This document shows, piece by piece, positions 27,701 to 37,155 of a DNA stretch of 64,000 bases; the first letter of the stretch is position 1, and each line of letters begins with the position of its first letter. This stretch comes from JAFMDF01 sp965222705 (GTDB lineage Bacteria; Bacteroidota; Bacteroidia; Chitinophagales; Saprospiraceae). The stretch is taken from NCBI GenBank assembly GCA_965222705.1, contig CBDCUO010000032.1, positions 62,001-126,000 on the forward strand. The letters run 5' to 3'. The translations under genes and the position numbers were made by a program. The notes beneath the pieces were generated by a model. The model made no database searches, had not been told where the DNA came from, and saw nothing but the letters and a program-made list of their open reading frames with translations.

Positions 27701-30700
27701 CCCGATACGATGTACGTTAGCTCTGCGCCGGATGCGACCACTTGCTTTGCCAAAGTGACGCTCAATTTACAGCAGGATATCGTGGACAATTGCTCGGATA
27801 CGGTCTATACATTTGTTAATTTATTGGACGGTGCTGGCTTTAGAGATACTTCTGCGATAATGTTTGATGTGCCAATGGGCGAAAAAACGATCTTTGTATC
27901 AGCTAGAGATCGTACAGGGAATATCAATTTCAGACGTATTGTTATTATTGTAGATGACAAAACCCCGCCCCGCCCTGTTTGTGTAAACGCCATTTCCGTT
28001 TCTATCAACCCACTCGGCTATGTGGTGCTGGATAGTTCAGATATTAATATGGGTTCTTCAGATAACTGCACCGTTCCAAATCGCCTGCAAATCAAACTGG
28101 ACAGGGATACTTTCCGTTGTGCAGATGTCAACCAGACTTTTACAGTTCGGATGACAGTCATAGATGAGGCGGGCAATTTTGCCGGCTGTAGTTCGCAAGT
28201 AACAATTCAGGATTTTACTGGAGCGGGAGCTTTTATGTGTCCAAACGATACAGTTATTGGCTGTGGTACTTCACTTCGGCCGGAAGAATTGGGCTTTCCG
28301 AGGGTTATGGATGTCTGCAATGATAATGAGAGCCTTACTTGGCAGGATGACACCATTCCTTCAATAGGGGGCAATTGTATAACCATTGAAAGAACCTGGA
28401 CGGCTAGAGACTCTACTGGAAATCCAACTAATTGCATCCAAATTATCAATATCATTGACAATATTGCTCCTTCTTTATCTGCTACCTTTGCAGACCAAAA
28501 TGTAAATTGCGTGGGAGATGCCATAACGATGGATACGTTGATGATGCTCGATAATTGCGCTCCAAGTCGTCTAATCGTTGCAAAAGATACAGCAGTTTGT
28601 ACGGCTGATAATATTATTTATACAAGAATTTGGACGGCAAGTGACGGATGTAACATAATAGCGGATACTCAGGTTATAAGAATTTTTGACAATGTTGCGC
28701 CAGTAATAGGAACACCTACACTGACCTATAATACGGGAGATGTTATATCTGAACCTTGTGGAGTGATAGTGAATTATGACTTTGCTCCAGATGTGACCGA
28801 TTGTAATGCCCAGTTTGGTCTAATGGTTCGACATAGTGGACCAGGAGGAGATACCAGTTCTGTATTGTCTGCTTTTTTTGAGGTAGGGGTTCATACAATT
28901 ACAGTTACTGCCAAAGATTCTTGCCAGAATACGTCTTCCAGAACCATTATTTTAAATATTAATGATACTTCGATTCCGACGGCTATATGTATTACAGACA
29001 TTAACCTTTCTTTGGGGACAGGGGGCATGGCAATGCTTCCACTTTCGAGCGTAGATGATGGCAGTTTTGATAATTGTGGAGGAACAACCGCCCTTGATAC
29101 CATGTTTTTGTCAAAAAATATTTTTAATTGTAGCGATTTAGGCTTAAATGAAATTACCCTTACCGTGGTTGATTCTTCAGGAAATAGCAATTCCTGTATT
29201 TCCAGGATAGTAGTGGTTAATGATGGTGTGCCGAATACTATTAACATTAATGCTACTGCTACGGACGAATCCTCTGCTGGTGTACAAGATGGCACTGCTC
29301 AGGTGTCTGTTACAGGTGGCTCTGGGAATTATACCTACTTATGGAATGATCCAAATAACTCTACCACAGCTACCATTAGCAATTTGGCTCCGGCCTTGTA
29401 TAGTGTAACCGTATCTGATGTGACCACGGGTTGTAGGCTAACAGATACGGTTCGGGTGAATCAAGGTGCCTTGACGACTATTATCGCCAATACAGTAGCA
29501 GCTTTGCCCGGCACGACTTTGCAAATACCAATTACGGTAAGAAACTTTAATAATATCGCTTCGCTGGATATGTCCTTTATTATTTCTAATCCAAGCGTAG
29601 CCGTATTTGCATCCGGTGCAGCTGCTACGGGCGCTTATAATTTGACAGGCATGACAACGGGCAATTTTACCTCCACTGCCAATACGGTGAATTTGTCTTG
29701 GTCTTTGCCTTCTGGACAGCCCCAGACAAAGGCAGATGATGAAACGATATTTGTATTAAATGTAGAAGTTTTGGGTAGCCTTGGGGATATGACGCCCATC
29801 ATTATTGACGGATTTTCCAGTGCTACTATCGAAGTTGCTGCAAATGTCAATAATACCGTTGCGTTGATTCCTTCTACTTCTATTAATGGCGCTGTCATCA
29901 TTACCAATGAAGACTCTCAAGTGGCCTTTGGCGGGAATATCATGGATGAAAATGGAGTCGTTTGGGATTCTGTATCTGTTTATCTAACCGGAGGTAGAAC
30001 GGATTCTACCATGACCAACTTGGTTGGAGATTACTCGTTTATGCTAACTACGGGGCAAAATTATACGATCAAACCGCAAGAAAATCGCAATCCAGTACAG
30101 GGTGTATCTACCCTTGATTTGGTCTTGATTCAGCAACACATTCTGGCAGAAGACACCCTCGATTCTCCCTATAAGATTATTGCTGCAGATGCCAATAGAT
30201 CGGGCGTGGTTTCCACCCTTGATTTGGTAGAGCTACAATTTTTGATTCTTGGCGAAACAGCTGCTTTCCAAAATAATACGAGTTGGCGGTTTATTCCAAA
30301 ATCTCATGTATTTGTTGATCCACTGAATCCAATTGATCCTATGCACCCATTCCCTGAGCAGATTGATATAAATAATTTGGTAGGACCTTTTAATGATGCC
30401 GATTTTGTGGGACTTAAGGTTGGGGATGTCAATAATTCAGCTATGCCCATATTCTTGCAAGGTAACAATCCTGCTGAGCCAAGGGAGATGTTTTATTTTG
30501 AATTAGAAGATCGCTTGTTGCAGGAAGGAGCTTTGATAGAGCTTCCTTTTAAGGCTAATAATTTTACCGAAATGTTGGGGTATCAAATGACCTTAAAAGC
30601 CAGTATGGATTGGCTGGAATTGGAAAATGTAACTGCTAATGATTTAGAGGATATTTCTATGCACAACTTTGGATTGAGCCATGCAGAGGAGGGTTTTATT

Positions 30701-31162
30701 ACGACTAACTGGTACAAAGCCAAACCATTGACAGTTGAGCAAGGGGCTACTTTATTTACCTTGTCCTTTAGAGTCCAGCAAGGGGGCAAATATTTGAGCG
30801 AAATACTAGAGGTCGGCTCTGAAATAACCCATGCAGAGGCTTATGATTCAGAAAACAACATCAAAGACATTGGTCTGCGTTTCAGCAAAAATGGCGAAGC
30901 TGGCTTTGAATTGTTCCAAAACCGTCCGAATCCATTTAGCAAAACGACCGTCATTAGCTTTAATTTACCAAAGGCGACTCCCGCTACCGTAAAATTTTAT
31001 GACTTTAGTGGGCGATTGATTCATCAAGTTAAAGGAATATATGACAAAGGTTATAACGAATTAAGCATTAGTCGAAGTGACCTTTCCAGCACAGGGGTTT
31101 TATATTATGAAATAGAAACGCCTACTCATACGGGCAAGAAAAAAATGATCCTGATAGAGTAG
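24743..31162 (+). CDS. Giant T9SS type A surface protein: HYR-like modules, cohesin-like and dockerin-like segments
   Basis: A 2139-aa protein from the ATG at 24743; a GTG at 24722 and an ATG at 24782 are alternatives, and all keep the hydrophobic signal segment IKLYLFFLFSSFVFF. About residues 50-1480 are HYR-like Ig modules with recurring DNC/DSC cysteines and endings such as VTDASGNKDSCSF. Then come an SprB-like repeat (GGSGNYTYLWNDPNN), a cohesin-like beta domain at about 1575-1713 (PGTTLQIPITVRNFNNIASLD), and a dockerin-like pair at about 1786-1838 (GVSTLDLVLIQQHIL, then ADANRSGVVSTLDLVELQFL; only the second repeat has a good calcium loop). The last 85 or so residues are a type A sorting domain (FELFQNRPNPFSKTTVISF, VKFYDFSGRLI). 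It is exported by T9SS and anchored at the surface; the adhesive role is inferred. Confidence 0.88.
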   Translation: MPHPLHNFKINGKMKRFTAAPESSLLRIKLYLFFLFSSFVFFNNAFTQTCNFKSSPPDTIVAPLTAMGANLGRLEYIKLSTELQPACDTNMVITNNLFWKDPNDGTIKEVRNAAGPMVTTAIHVSCDRGRTFTRDTISSGTIVRFYSAVDHTHVDTQGVGVDSINVTLVVDDEPPIFTEAPDVSIDCLADTTPGIGKPTGFITNVVDFCSGVMDTTYKSTTNFINNQDTTYFIERVWVVSDSIGNMTVDTQRIIVRDCNHPYWDTAYVNASGAVAGPLQRDSICWYGVDTMLVFWDTNGINNSNFWVNIYEPAAVDSCLGSRDTLSSNNVFMFYSDTTKLSCGPILTGSGATKATHAVLQIERWFYAKDNFGNIRGDRTPPVDSSSFVLRIFVIDSVPPVVIDTPFVGKPDVIRLDKIGVNALDTFVVDNTKDSCGAFVAPAAIKIAARDTFSKDSILYAWKVRTLLGDTPPSLTSPGFPNMTSRYDTASQYYPVGIHEITYLFSDSTGCMNRDSFKFVLMVRDTQNTQITYAPNPFVNDSITLNTTILVCSEALNWVEPVGTHFINCIGVPLTGVQIERKLVSGPDLDVFDGFPTVPNGGPVTGIFPVGTTVFRYIFRDRLLEADSIDFTVIVTDTEKPIAVCPGDQILAPDPMTCMVRLPDYTKASMDNCGITSAVQMPDTGSFIMTDTMVKIVVTDASGNKDSCSFKVMINLLAPVPLLNPLRDTFTQCDEIELVAPKAVVNCTDTIYAVTLGGTPSSTTPNAWVFSTTADTLTVVWFFTRNSTLISQTQGISFRDDTTPPVLNCPASVVNLSLDSLGSVVVSATDLGVRAMDNCSPVDSLQYTYSVDTLDCDSLNRPAFSVKVVVADEENNEDSCEVTVLIIDTRPPDFIGIPNDTLISCAEPLPALPAITVRDNCTMPVDPIRVDTINTQDTSGGALAVRNFGYYNYNLIYKWTAEDAEGNEASDSVIYMVRDTLPPNIPYPDTMYVSSAPDATTCFAKVTLNLQQDIVDNCSDTVYTFVNLLDGAGFRDTSAIMFDVPMGEKTIFVSARDRTGNINFRRIVIIVDDKTPPRPVCVNAISVSINPLGYVVLDSSDINMGSSDNCTVPNRLQIKLDRDTFRCADVNQTFTVRMTVIDEAGNFAGCSSQVTIQDFTGAGAFMCPNDTVIGCGTSLRPEELGFPRVMDVCNDNESLTWQDDTIPSIGGNCITIERTWTARDSTGNPTNCIQIINIIDNIAPSLSATFADQNVNCVGDAITMDTLMMLDNCAPSRLIVAKDTAVCTADNIIYTRIWTASDGCNIIADTQVIRIFDNVAPVIGTPTLTYNTGDVISEPCGVIVNYDFAPDVTDCNAQFGLMVRHSGPGGDTSSVLSAFFEVGVHTITVTAKDSCQNTSSRTIILNINDTSIPTAICITDINLSLGTGGMAMLPLSSVDDGSFDNCGGTTALDTMFLSKNIFNCSDLGLNEITLTVVDSSGNSNSCISRIVVVNDGVPNTININATATDESSAGVQDGTAQVSVTGGSGNYTYLWNDPNNSTTATISNLAPALYSVTVSDVTTGCRLTDTVRVNQGALTTIIANTVAALPGTTLQIPITVRNFNNIASLDMSFIISNPSVAVFASGAAATGAYNLTGMTTGNFTSTANTVNLSWSLPSGQPQTKADDETIFVLNVEVLGSLGDMTPIIIDGFSSATIEVAANVNNTVALIPSTSINGAVIITNEDSQVAFGGNIMDENGVVWDSVSVYLTGGRTDSTMTNLVGDYSFMLTTGQNYTIKPQENRNPVQGVSTLDLVLIQQHILAEDTLDSPYKIIAADANRSGVVSTLDLVELQFLILGETAAFQNNTSWRFIPKSHVFVDPLNPIDPMHPFPEQIDINNLVGPFNDADFVGLKVGDVNNSAMPIFLQGNNPAEPREMFYFELEDRLLQEGALIELPFKANNFTEMLGYQMTLKASMDWLELENVTANDLEDISMHNFGLSHAEEGFITTNWYKAKPLTVEQGATLFTLSFRVQQGGKYLSEILEVGSEITHAEAYDSENNIKDIGLRFSKNGEAGFELFQNRPNPFSKTTVISFNLPKATPATVKFYDFSGRLIHQVKGIYDKGYNELSISRSDLSSTGVLYYEIETPTHTGKKKMILIE

Positions 31163-31255
31163 TAGTTGGCAACTAATCGGGAAAGCCCTTTTCTTTTCCG
31201 GTCAGTTGCCATTATTAATTGATAGGTTTGTTTAGCAAATTTTTAGCAATAACCT

Positions 31256-31360
31256 TCTTTGACAAATTGTGTGGAATAAAGTCATTTAAAAGGACGAGGA
31301 CAATTAAGGACGAGCATTTTAAATGACTTTATTCTTCCAAAACACAATTTTTGTCGAAGA
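31256..31360. repeat. Long imperfect inverted repeat (arms about 36-44 nt, spacer 25 nt)
   Basis: The left arm 31256-31291 pairs with the right arm 31317-31360. The inner 16 nt (AATAAAGTCATTTAAA and its complement) match perfectly; the outer parts (GACAAATTGTGT against ACACAATTTTTGTC) match with small bulges. The 25-nt spacer contains GGACGAG twice. No T run follows, so it is not a standard terminator. It could be an RNA hairpin, a processing site or a small palindromic element. Confidence 0.75.
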
Positions 31361-31410
31361 ACCAGCAATAATAAATGCCCTGATTAATCAGCTAAATTAT
31401 TAATAATCAA

Positions 31411-31418
31411 TACTTTTG
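31411..31418 (+). promoter_or_regulatory. -7 promoter box (TACTTTTG) upstream of the scaffold-like gene
   Basis: TACTTTTGC matches TAnnTTTG. It lies 288 nt before the ATG at 31707, after the long hairpin, and would drive the three-gene unit 31707-40458. No good -33 element is visible. Confidence 0.4.
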
Positions 31419-31706
31419 CCCAAAATCGATTAGAAAAATGAAGCATTTCGTCCAGTTACCAAAAAGAATGTACTTCATTGAGCACTTTTTGTATTACTTG
31501 CCCTTGCGACCTGCGGACAGGTTTCTTTATTATACCCGTTTTATTTTTTGGATGCTATTTTTCAAAGGAGAAAAGAACCCGTTTTTTCTTTTCAATATAA
31601 AACAAGTAGAAGGGCCCCATTAGCGACTGAATAAGAAATGGAAAATATTAAATACACCAATTTGAGAGGATGTACAGGATAGCGATCATTGAAATACTAA
31701 ATTAAT

Positions 31707-34700
31707 ATGCAAAAGAAACTTTACCTTTTAAGTGCTATTATTCTTTGTAGTATGCTTCGGTTGAGTGCCCAGTTTGCGGTACAGTTACCTGATCAGAACG
31801 TAGCGTGTGGACAAACAATTACTATTCCTGTTACGGTAGAAAACTTTACGGATTTAACAACCCTTCAATTTTCTATTAACTGGGACGTTACTGATTTTAG
31901 CTTTAATAGTGCCGAAATAACTATTCCCGATTCCCAATCTGACCTCGCCAATATAGGAAGTAGTAATGCTGCTTCTAATGGTATTTTGACTTTTTCCTGG
32001 TTAAAAGCCGCAAGTGCGACCCTTTCGGACGGAGATACGATCCTTTTGCTTAGCCTAGATGTTGCAGGAAATAATTTTAATACTGCTGACATTATTTTTT
32101 CAGATAACTCAACGGTTATAGAGGCTTCTGTGGCAGGGCTACCGGTGGAGGTCATAACGAATAATGGCACTTATACACTTCAGGATATACAGCAGCCGGT
32201 TATAACTTGCCCCTCAGACCAAACCAGTATGGTCACAGGAACAAATTCATCCATTTCTATTACTGATTTGACCCCAATAACTTCAGATAATTGCGGGGTA
32301 GATACGATTCGTTATGAATTGACGGGCGCAACGACGGGTTTTGGCATGGATGATGCGAGCAATCGGCAATTTAATATCGGCGTCACAACGCTTTCTTATA
32401 TTGTAGAGGATTTTAAAGGAAATTCCAACCAGTGTGCTGCTACCATAACTGTCAATAATGCCGTGGCAACAGACTCTTTGATTATTAGCCTTGATGATGT
32501 ACTTACTTCTTGTACTGGGATTATTGCCATTCCAATTCGGGTGATGGGTTTTGATAGCATTACCAATCTTTCTATGAATTTAGATTGGGACAGTGATTTC
32601 TTTAACTTTCTTTCAGTTGGAGATTTTATGCTGGGCGGGTTGAGCATTGGAGATTTTGATTTAGACCAAACTGCCACAGGCATGCTGGGCCTGAATTGGT
32701 CAAATGTCGATCCTCAAGTACTTGCAGAGGGTGGAAGTGTTTTCACCCTAAGACTAAATATTAATGGACTTACTAACCAATCTCCGGTCAATATTAGCGG
32801 ACTTTCTGCCCAAAGAAACGGCGTAGATTTTACCGCTTCGGGTGTAAATGGTACTATAACCGTTCAGGACAATACCAGCCCCGATCTTAGTTGTCCGGCA
32901 AATGTAATAATCGAAGCACCGCTCGGCGAAGACAACGTTGCTGTAAGCGATATTGCTCCTATGGTTTTTGACGATTGCAGTAATATAAGCGTCAATTATC
33001 AGTTAAGTGGCGCAACCATCCTTAGTGGAACAGATGACGCTAGCGGTACTCGGTTTAATATTGGTACAACAATGGTAACTTATGAAGCGGTGAATCAGGC
33101 TGGATTGAGTACCACTTGCACCTTTGATGTGACGATAACAGAACCTAATCCGACTATATTTACACTGGCTGCTCAGAGCAAAACGGCGGACTGTAGTGCA
33201 GAGGATATAGCTATTGATATAAATGTGGGTGCTTTTACAGACATATTAAGCAATCAATTTTCTATTAATTGGGATCCGGATATTTTGACTTATACTTCCC
33301 ATGACAACGTGCATTTTTCTACGGGAATAAATTTTGGGCCGAGCCGAGCTGATATGGGTATTTTTACCTATTCTTGGTTTGATAACGATTTGAATGGAGA
33401 AACCCTGCCGAATGGAATGACCTTATTTACGCTTCATTTTAAACCTAATAATCCAGGGCTTACAAAGATAGATTTTACGGATAATACAACGCCGATTGAA
33501 ATTTCCCAAAAAGTTGATGGCACCCCGACCGTTATTCCTTATGATTTGAATTCGGGCATGGTAATGGTCATTGATATTTCACCTCCTACTCTAATTTGTC
33601 CAAGCGATACAATTATTACGGTAAACTTGGATCAAACTTCTGCGATTGTAAACGATATTGCTCCTTTTGTTACAGATAATTGTGGATTGGATAGCCTTTA
33701 TTATACTTTGACTGGTGCTACCACAGATACTGGCGACCTTTCTGCTAGTGGAACGGCGTTTAACATAGGTACGACCAAGGTGACTTATACAGCAGTTGAC
33801 AAGGGAGGAAATAGAGAAAATTGTTCTTTTGATGTCAGGGTTACGAATCCAGATGCAGTTTTGATTAAAATAGAGGATTCAACCGCTGATTGTGGAGAGG
33901 AAGCGTTTCGAGTAGATGTAAAAGCAGATAATTTTGTTAATATGTTAAGCCTGCAGTTTTCCTTAGACTGGAATGAAAGCATATTAATGCTAGATACAAT
34001 TGGAAATTTTGGACTACCAGATTTAAATATAGGAAATTTTGGCTTATCCGGTAGCGAATCGGGGCGAATTACCTTTTCTTGGTTTGACGGGGATTTAAGC
34101 GGAGAAACGTTGCCTCCTGATGCCGTCTTGTTTAGCATGTATTTTAAAGTAATTAGTGTAGGAGCAACAGATATACTGGTGACCGATAATCCTACTACCA
34201 GAGAAGCCTCTGTAAAGTCTGTGCCCCCAACTCCAGTACCCGTGGACAGCAGAAATGGCCAAATAATTGCATTGGATAACTCTTCTCCAACAATTAGCAA
34301 TTGCGTGGATACAGTGCTTCAGTATATTACGGCCACCAACTGTAAAGTAGCTGGAGCTTGGCCAGAACCTATATTTGAAGATTTTTGCAGTGATTTACTT
34401 AGCTTACAGCGCACCCACAATCTAGGAGATACTTTTGAAATTGGCCAACGGACTGTTACTTACAGGGCTATTGACCCTTCCGGGAATGTTGCAGAGTGCA
34501 GTTTCTTGCACCTAGTTAGAGATACAATAAAGCCGGTAATTATAAACTGTCCGGCAGACATTTCTATTGATGCAGGTATTTCTTGTGATGCGGCAGCGGC
34601 TTGGGCGATACCTACGGCAACAGATAATTGTTCTGATGTGATTTTATCGGCTACGCATAGTCCGGGAGATATTTTTCCCGGAGGCACTACGCTAGTGACG

Positions 34701-37145
34701 TACACTGCAACGGATGCTTATGGAAATACAAGTCAATGTACTTTTACGGTAACGGTTACAGGCGTTGCTCCTATCGTTTTTGATAATTGCCCCAGTAATA
34801 TTACGGCTAATTCTACTCAAGGAATTTGTGGAGCTAATCTGGGATGGACCCCGCCTACGGCAAGCGGAGGTTGTAGCGGAAGCAATTTAACGCTTACCAG
34901 CGATTTTCAGCCAGGGGATCTTTTTCCGGTAGGAGTAACTGCAGTCACTTATACAGCAAGGGACGATGCTGGACAATCCCTTACCTGTACCTTTCTAGTA
35001 ACAGTTATTGATGATGAACCTTTCGTAACGCTTTGTCCAACGGATATTGAGATTAGTTCAGATGGACGTATTATGGAAGATGCGGGTAATTTTGTTAATT
35101 CGGTCACCACGGATACTTGTGGAGCATATATTATTACTTTTAATAACATTACCGCTTTTGATAATTGCAGCCCAATTTCTATTAGCCAAACACAGGGCTT
35201 AAGTAGTGGTAGTGTATTTGGGCTAGGGACGACTATGATGGAGTTTGTCGCTTCGGATACTTTTGGCAATAGCAATATCTGTACTTTTCAAATAAAAATA
35301 AATGACCTGGAAGCGATCACTGCTTCTACTTCCACAGACCCAGTTTGTGCAGGAACAGATGTACAATTATTGGTAGATAGTTTAGAAGGAGGCATTTATC
35401 AATGGAGTGGACCCAATGGATTTAGTACTAATGAACAAAACCCGATTATTCAAAATATAACCGTTCCTCAATCGGGAGATTATATTGTAAAATTAGCTTT
35501 CGCAAATGGCTGTTATGTAAAAGATACCATAACCTTTGGCGTTCGTTCCGGACCTATGATTGAAGCAACAGGAAATAGTATAGGATGCGATGAGGATAAT
35601 GATACGATCCGACTAACTGCTATGCTTACAAATGGTATTCCCATAGAAACTTATAATTGGACTGGACCGGGCAATTATACCTCCGATTTTCAAAACCCGA
35701 TCATCCCAGATGCCACAACTGCAAATGCGGGTATTTATATTGTCACAGGCACTTCCAGTAATGGTTGTTTTGATAGAGACACAGTGGTTGTCAATGTAGT
35801 AGGAATGGTAAGCCCTACGGTTTCTTCCAGCTTGGTTAACGATACGGCTTGTCTAGGACTTCCTTTTACATTAAGGGGAACTGCCTATGATGATCTTGGA
35901 ATTGTGACCTATACTTGGCTAGCAGACTCAACAGCAGGGGCCGGATTGCCCGCAAATACAGATACTTCTATCATTTCTGTAATGCCTACAACGGAAGGCG
36001 TTTATACCTATGCTTATGTAGCTAACCTTGACGGAGGCTGTATATCAGATACCGCTAGAATAACGATCATAGTTAATGACGGAGGTGCAACAATGGCAAT
36101 TAGTGCCAGCACGAATAGTCCGACAACTTGCGTGGCCACAGATGATATGATTAATCTAAGTGTAAGCGATGCGCCTGGTGCAAGTTGGATTTGGGCGGGC
36201 CCCAATGGATTTACATCTAACCAACAATCTCCTTCTGTGACCCCGCTTTCTAATGCCTCTGCTGGAAATTATATTGTAATAGCAACCTTTACCAATGGTT
36301 GTACGGCTACCGATACCTTAAATATCAATTTATCCGTTCGACCGGATGCTCCAAATGTAACTCCTTCTGCTACAATGGTTTGTGAAGGAGATGCTTTCAG
36401 CTTATCTGCCGATACGGTATTGGGAGCAAGGTATGCTTGGATTGGCCCGAATGGTTTTACTTCTGAAGAAATAGCGGTTAGTATTTTAAACGCAACTACG
36501 CAAGATGCAGGAGCTTATCAGCTAACAATTACTCAAGATAGCTGTACTTCCAGTCCGAGAACGGTTGGACCCATCAGCGTTTTATCTGATCCTATTGTAG
36601 TAGATGATAATTTTGAAGGCCTAGTAGATCGAAATCATGACTTTAATGTCCTAACTAATGATACTTTGACAGCAGGAGGAGCTTTTACCATTAATATTAT
36701 TTCTAATGTAGTCAATGGCACCTTAACGGATAATGGGAATGGTGCCTTTACCTACCGGCCCAATACCAGTTTTGTTGGTATGGACCAGATGGCTTATGAG
36801 CTTTGCTATGATGCTTGCCCCAATTTATGTGGAATGGCAACGGTTACTATCAGAACAGACTTCTCTGCTGTCGAGTGCATTGCGCCTACATTACTCACAC
36901 CAAATAATGATGGATTGAATGATGCCTTTATTATTTCCTGTGTGCCTGACCCGCCCAAAGAGGGAAGCGAACTGACCGTTTTTAATGAGTGGGGTTCTGA
37001 GGTTTTTCGACAATCGCCTTATCAAAATAACTGGGACGGCACTTATGAAGGAAAACCTTTACCAGATGGCACCTACTTTTATGTTTTTAAAGAAGATAGT
37101 GATGATAATGATCCAAAAAAGGGATATGTAACCATATTCAGATAA
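31707..37145 (+). CDS. Scaffold-like T9SS type B protein with four cohesin-like domains alternating with HYR modules
   Basis: An 1812-aa protein with signal peptide MQKKLYLLSAIILCSMLRLSAQ. Four cohesin-like beta domains (about 23-150, 256-388, 481-621 and 717-856) share the start pattern cysteine/calm strand then VNVGAFTDILSNQFSINWD, a TFSWF strand and a closing NGTxTL-type strand. Each is followed by an HYR module (CPSDQTSMV, CPANVIIEA, CPSDTIITV). Further HYR modules (about 857-1210) lead to Ig/PKD-like repeats with YxWxGPNGFTS (about 1210-1640). A cadherin-like segment (VDDNFEGLVDRNHDFNVLTND) precedes the type B sorting domain at about 1722-1812 (LLTPNNDGLNDAF, VFNEWGSEVF, NWDGTYEGKPLPDGTYFY). 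A PorP/SprF gene starts 10 nt downstream, as expected for type B cargo. Whether the cohesin-like domains bind dockerins is untested. Confidence 0.87.
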   Translation: MQKKLYLLSAIILCSMLRLSAQFAVQLPDQNVACGQTITIPVTVENFTDLTTLQFSINWDVTDFSFNSAEITIPDSQSDLANIGSSNAASNGILTFSWLKAASATLSDGDTILLLSLDVAGNNFNTADIIFSDNSTVIEASVAGLPVEVITNNGTYTLQDIQQPVITCPSDQTSMVTGTNSSISITDLTPITSDNCGVDTIRYELTGATTGFGMDDASNRQFNIGVTTLSYIVEDFKGNSNQCAATITVNNAVATDSLIISLDDVLTSCTGIIAIPIRVMGFDSITNLSMNLDWDSDFFNFLSVGDFMLGGLSIGDFDLDQTATGMLGLNWSNVDPQVLAEGGSVFTLRLNINGLTNQSPVNISGLSAQRNGVDFTASGVNGTITVQDNTSPDLSCPANVIIEAPLGEDNVAVSDIAPMVFDDCSNISVNYQLSGATILSGTDDASGTRFNIGTTMVTYEAVNQAGLSTTCTFDVTITEPNPTIFTLAAQSKTADCSAEDIAIDINVGAFTDILSNQFSINWDPDILTYTSHDNVHFSTGINFGPSRADMGIFTYSWFDNDLNGETLPNGMTLFTLHFKPNNPGLTKIDFTDNTTPIEISQKVDGTPTVIPYDLNSGMVMVIDISPPTLICPSDTIITVNLDQTSAIVNDIAPFVTDNCGLDSLYYTLTGATTDTGDLSASGTAFNIGTTKVTYTAVDKGGNRENCSFDVRVTNPDAVLIKIEDSTADCGEEAFRVDVKADNFVNMLSLQFSLDWNESILMLDTIGNFGLPDLNIGNFGLSGSESGRITFSWFDGDLSGETLPPDAVLFSMYFKVISVGATDILVTDNPTTREASVKSVPPTPVPVDSRNGQIIALDNSSPTISNCVDTVLQYITATNCKVAGAWPEPIFEDFCSDLLSLQRTHNLGDTFEIGQRTVTYRAIDPSGNVAECSFLHLVRDTIKPVIINCPADISIDAGISCDAAAAWAIPTATDNCSDVILSATHSPGDIFPGGTTLVTYTATDAYGNTSQCTFTVTVTGVAPIVFDNCPSNITANSTQGICGANLGWTPPTASGGCSGSNLTLTSDFQPGDLFPVGVTAVTYTARDDAGQSLTCTFLVTVIDDEPFVTLCPTDIEISSDGRIMEDAGNFVNSVTTDTCGAYIITFNNITAFDNCSPISISQTQGLSSGSVFGLGTTMMEFVASDTFGNSNICTFQIKINDLEAITASTSTDPVCAGTDVQLLVDSLEGGIYQWSGPNGFSTNEQNPIIQNITVPQSGDYIVKLAFANGCYVKDTITFGVRSGPMIEATGNSIGCDEDNDTIRLTAMLTNGIPIETYNWTGPGNYTSDFQNPIIPDATTANAGIYIVTGTSSNGCFDRDTVVVNVVGMVSPTVSSSLVNDTACLGLPFTLRGTAYDDLGIVTYTWLADSTAGAGLPANTDTSIISVMPTTEGVYTYAYVANLDGGCISDTARITIIVNDGGATMAISASTNSPTTCVATDDMINLSVSDAPGASWIWAGPNGFTSNQQSPSVTPLSNASAGNYIVIATFTNGCTATDTLNINLSVRPDAPNVTPSATMVCEGDAFSLSADTVLGARYAWIGPNGFTSEEIAVSILNATTQDAGAYQLTITQDSCTSSPRTVGPISVLSDPIVVDDNFEGLVDRNHDFNVLTNDTLTAGGAFTINIISNVVNGTLTDNGNGAFTYRPNTSFVGMDQMAYELCYDACPNLCGMATVTIRTDFSAVECIAPTLLTPNNDGLNDAFIISCVPDPPKEGSELTVFNEWGSEVFRQSPYQNNWDGTYEGKPLPDGTYFYVFKEDSDDNDPKKGYVTIFR

Positions 37146-37155
37146 AAAAATTTTT

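Larger units (their letters stand above)
31163..31706. other. Intergenic region with long inverted repeat
   Basis: 544 nt between two large surface-protein genes. It contains the long hairpin at 31256-31360 and a promoter-like box at 31411-31418, both listed separately. A 61-codon frame (31438-31623) starts just after that box but has no recognisable features. Nothing else is visible. Confidence 0.55.

Noticed and set aside
28891..29295. Antisense reading frames over the large surface-protein genes
   Set aside because: They mirror the Thr/Ser/Asp-rich coding strand and show no domain signatures; the sense strand has clear domains throughout.
31438..31623. 61-codon frame starting 20 nt after a promoter-like box
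   Set aside because: Tempting as a leader peptide, but the sequence is a hydrophobic and basic mixture with no family signature. The box more simply serves the operon at 31707.
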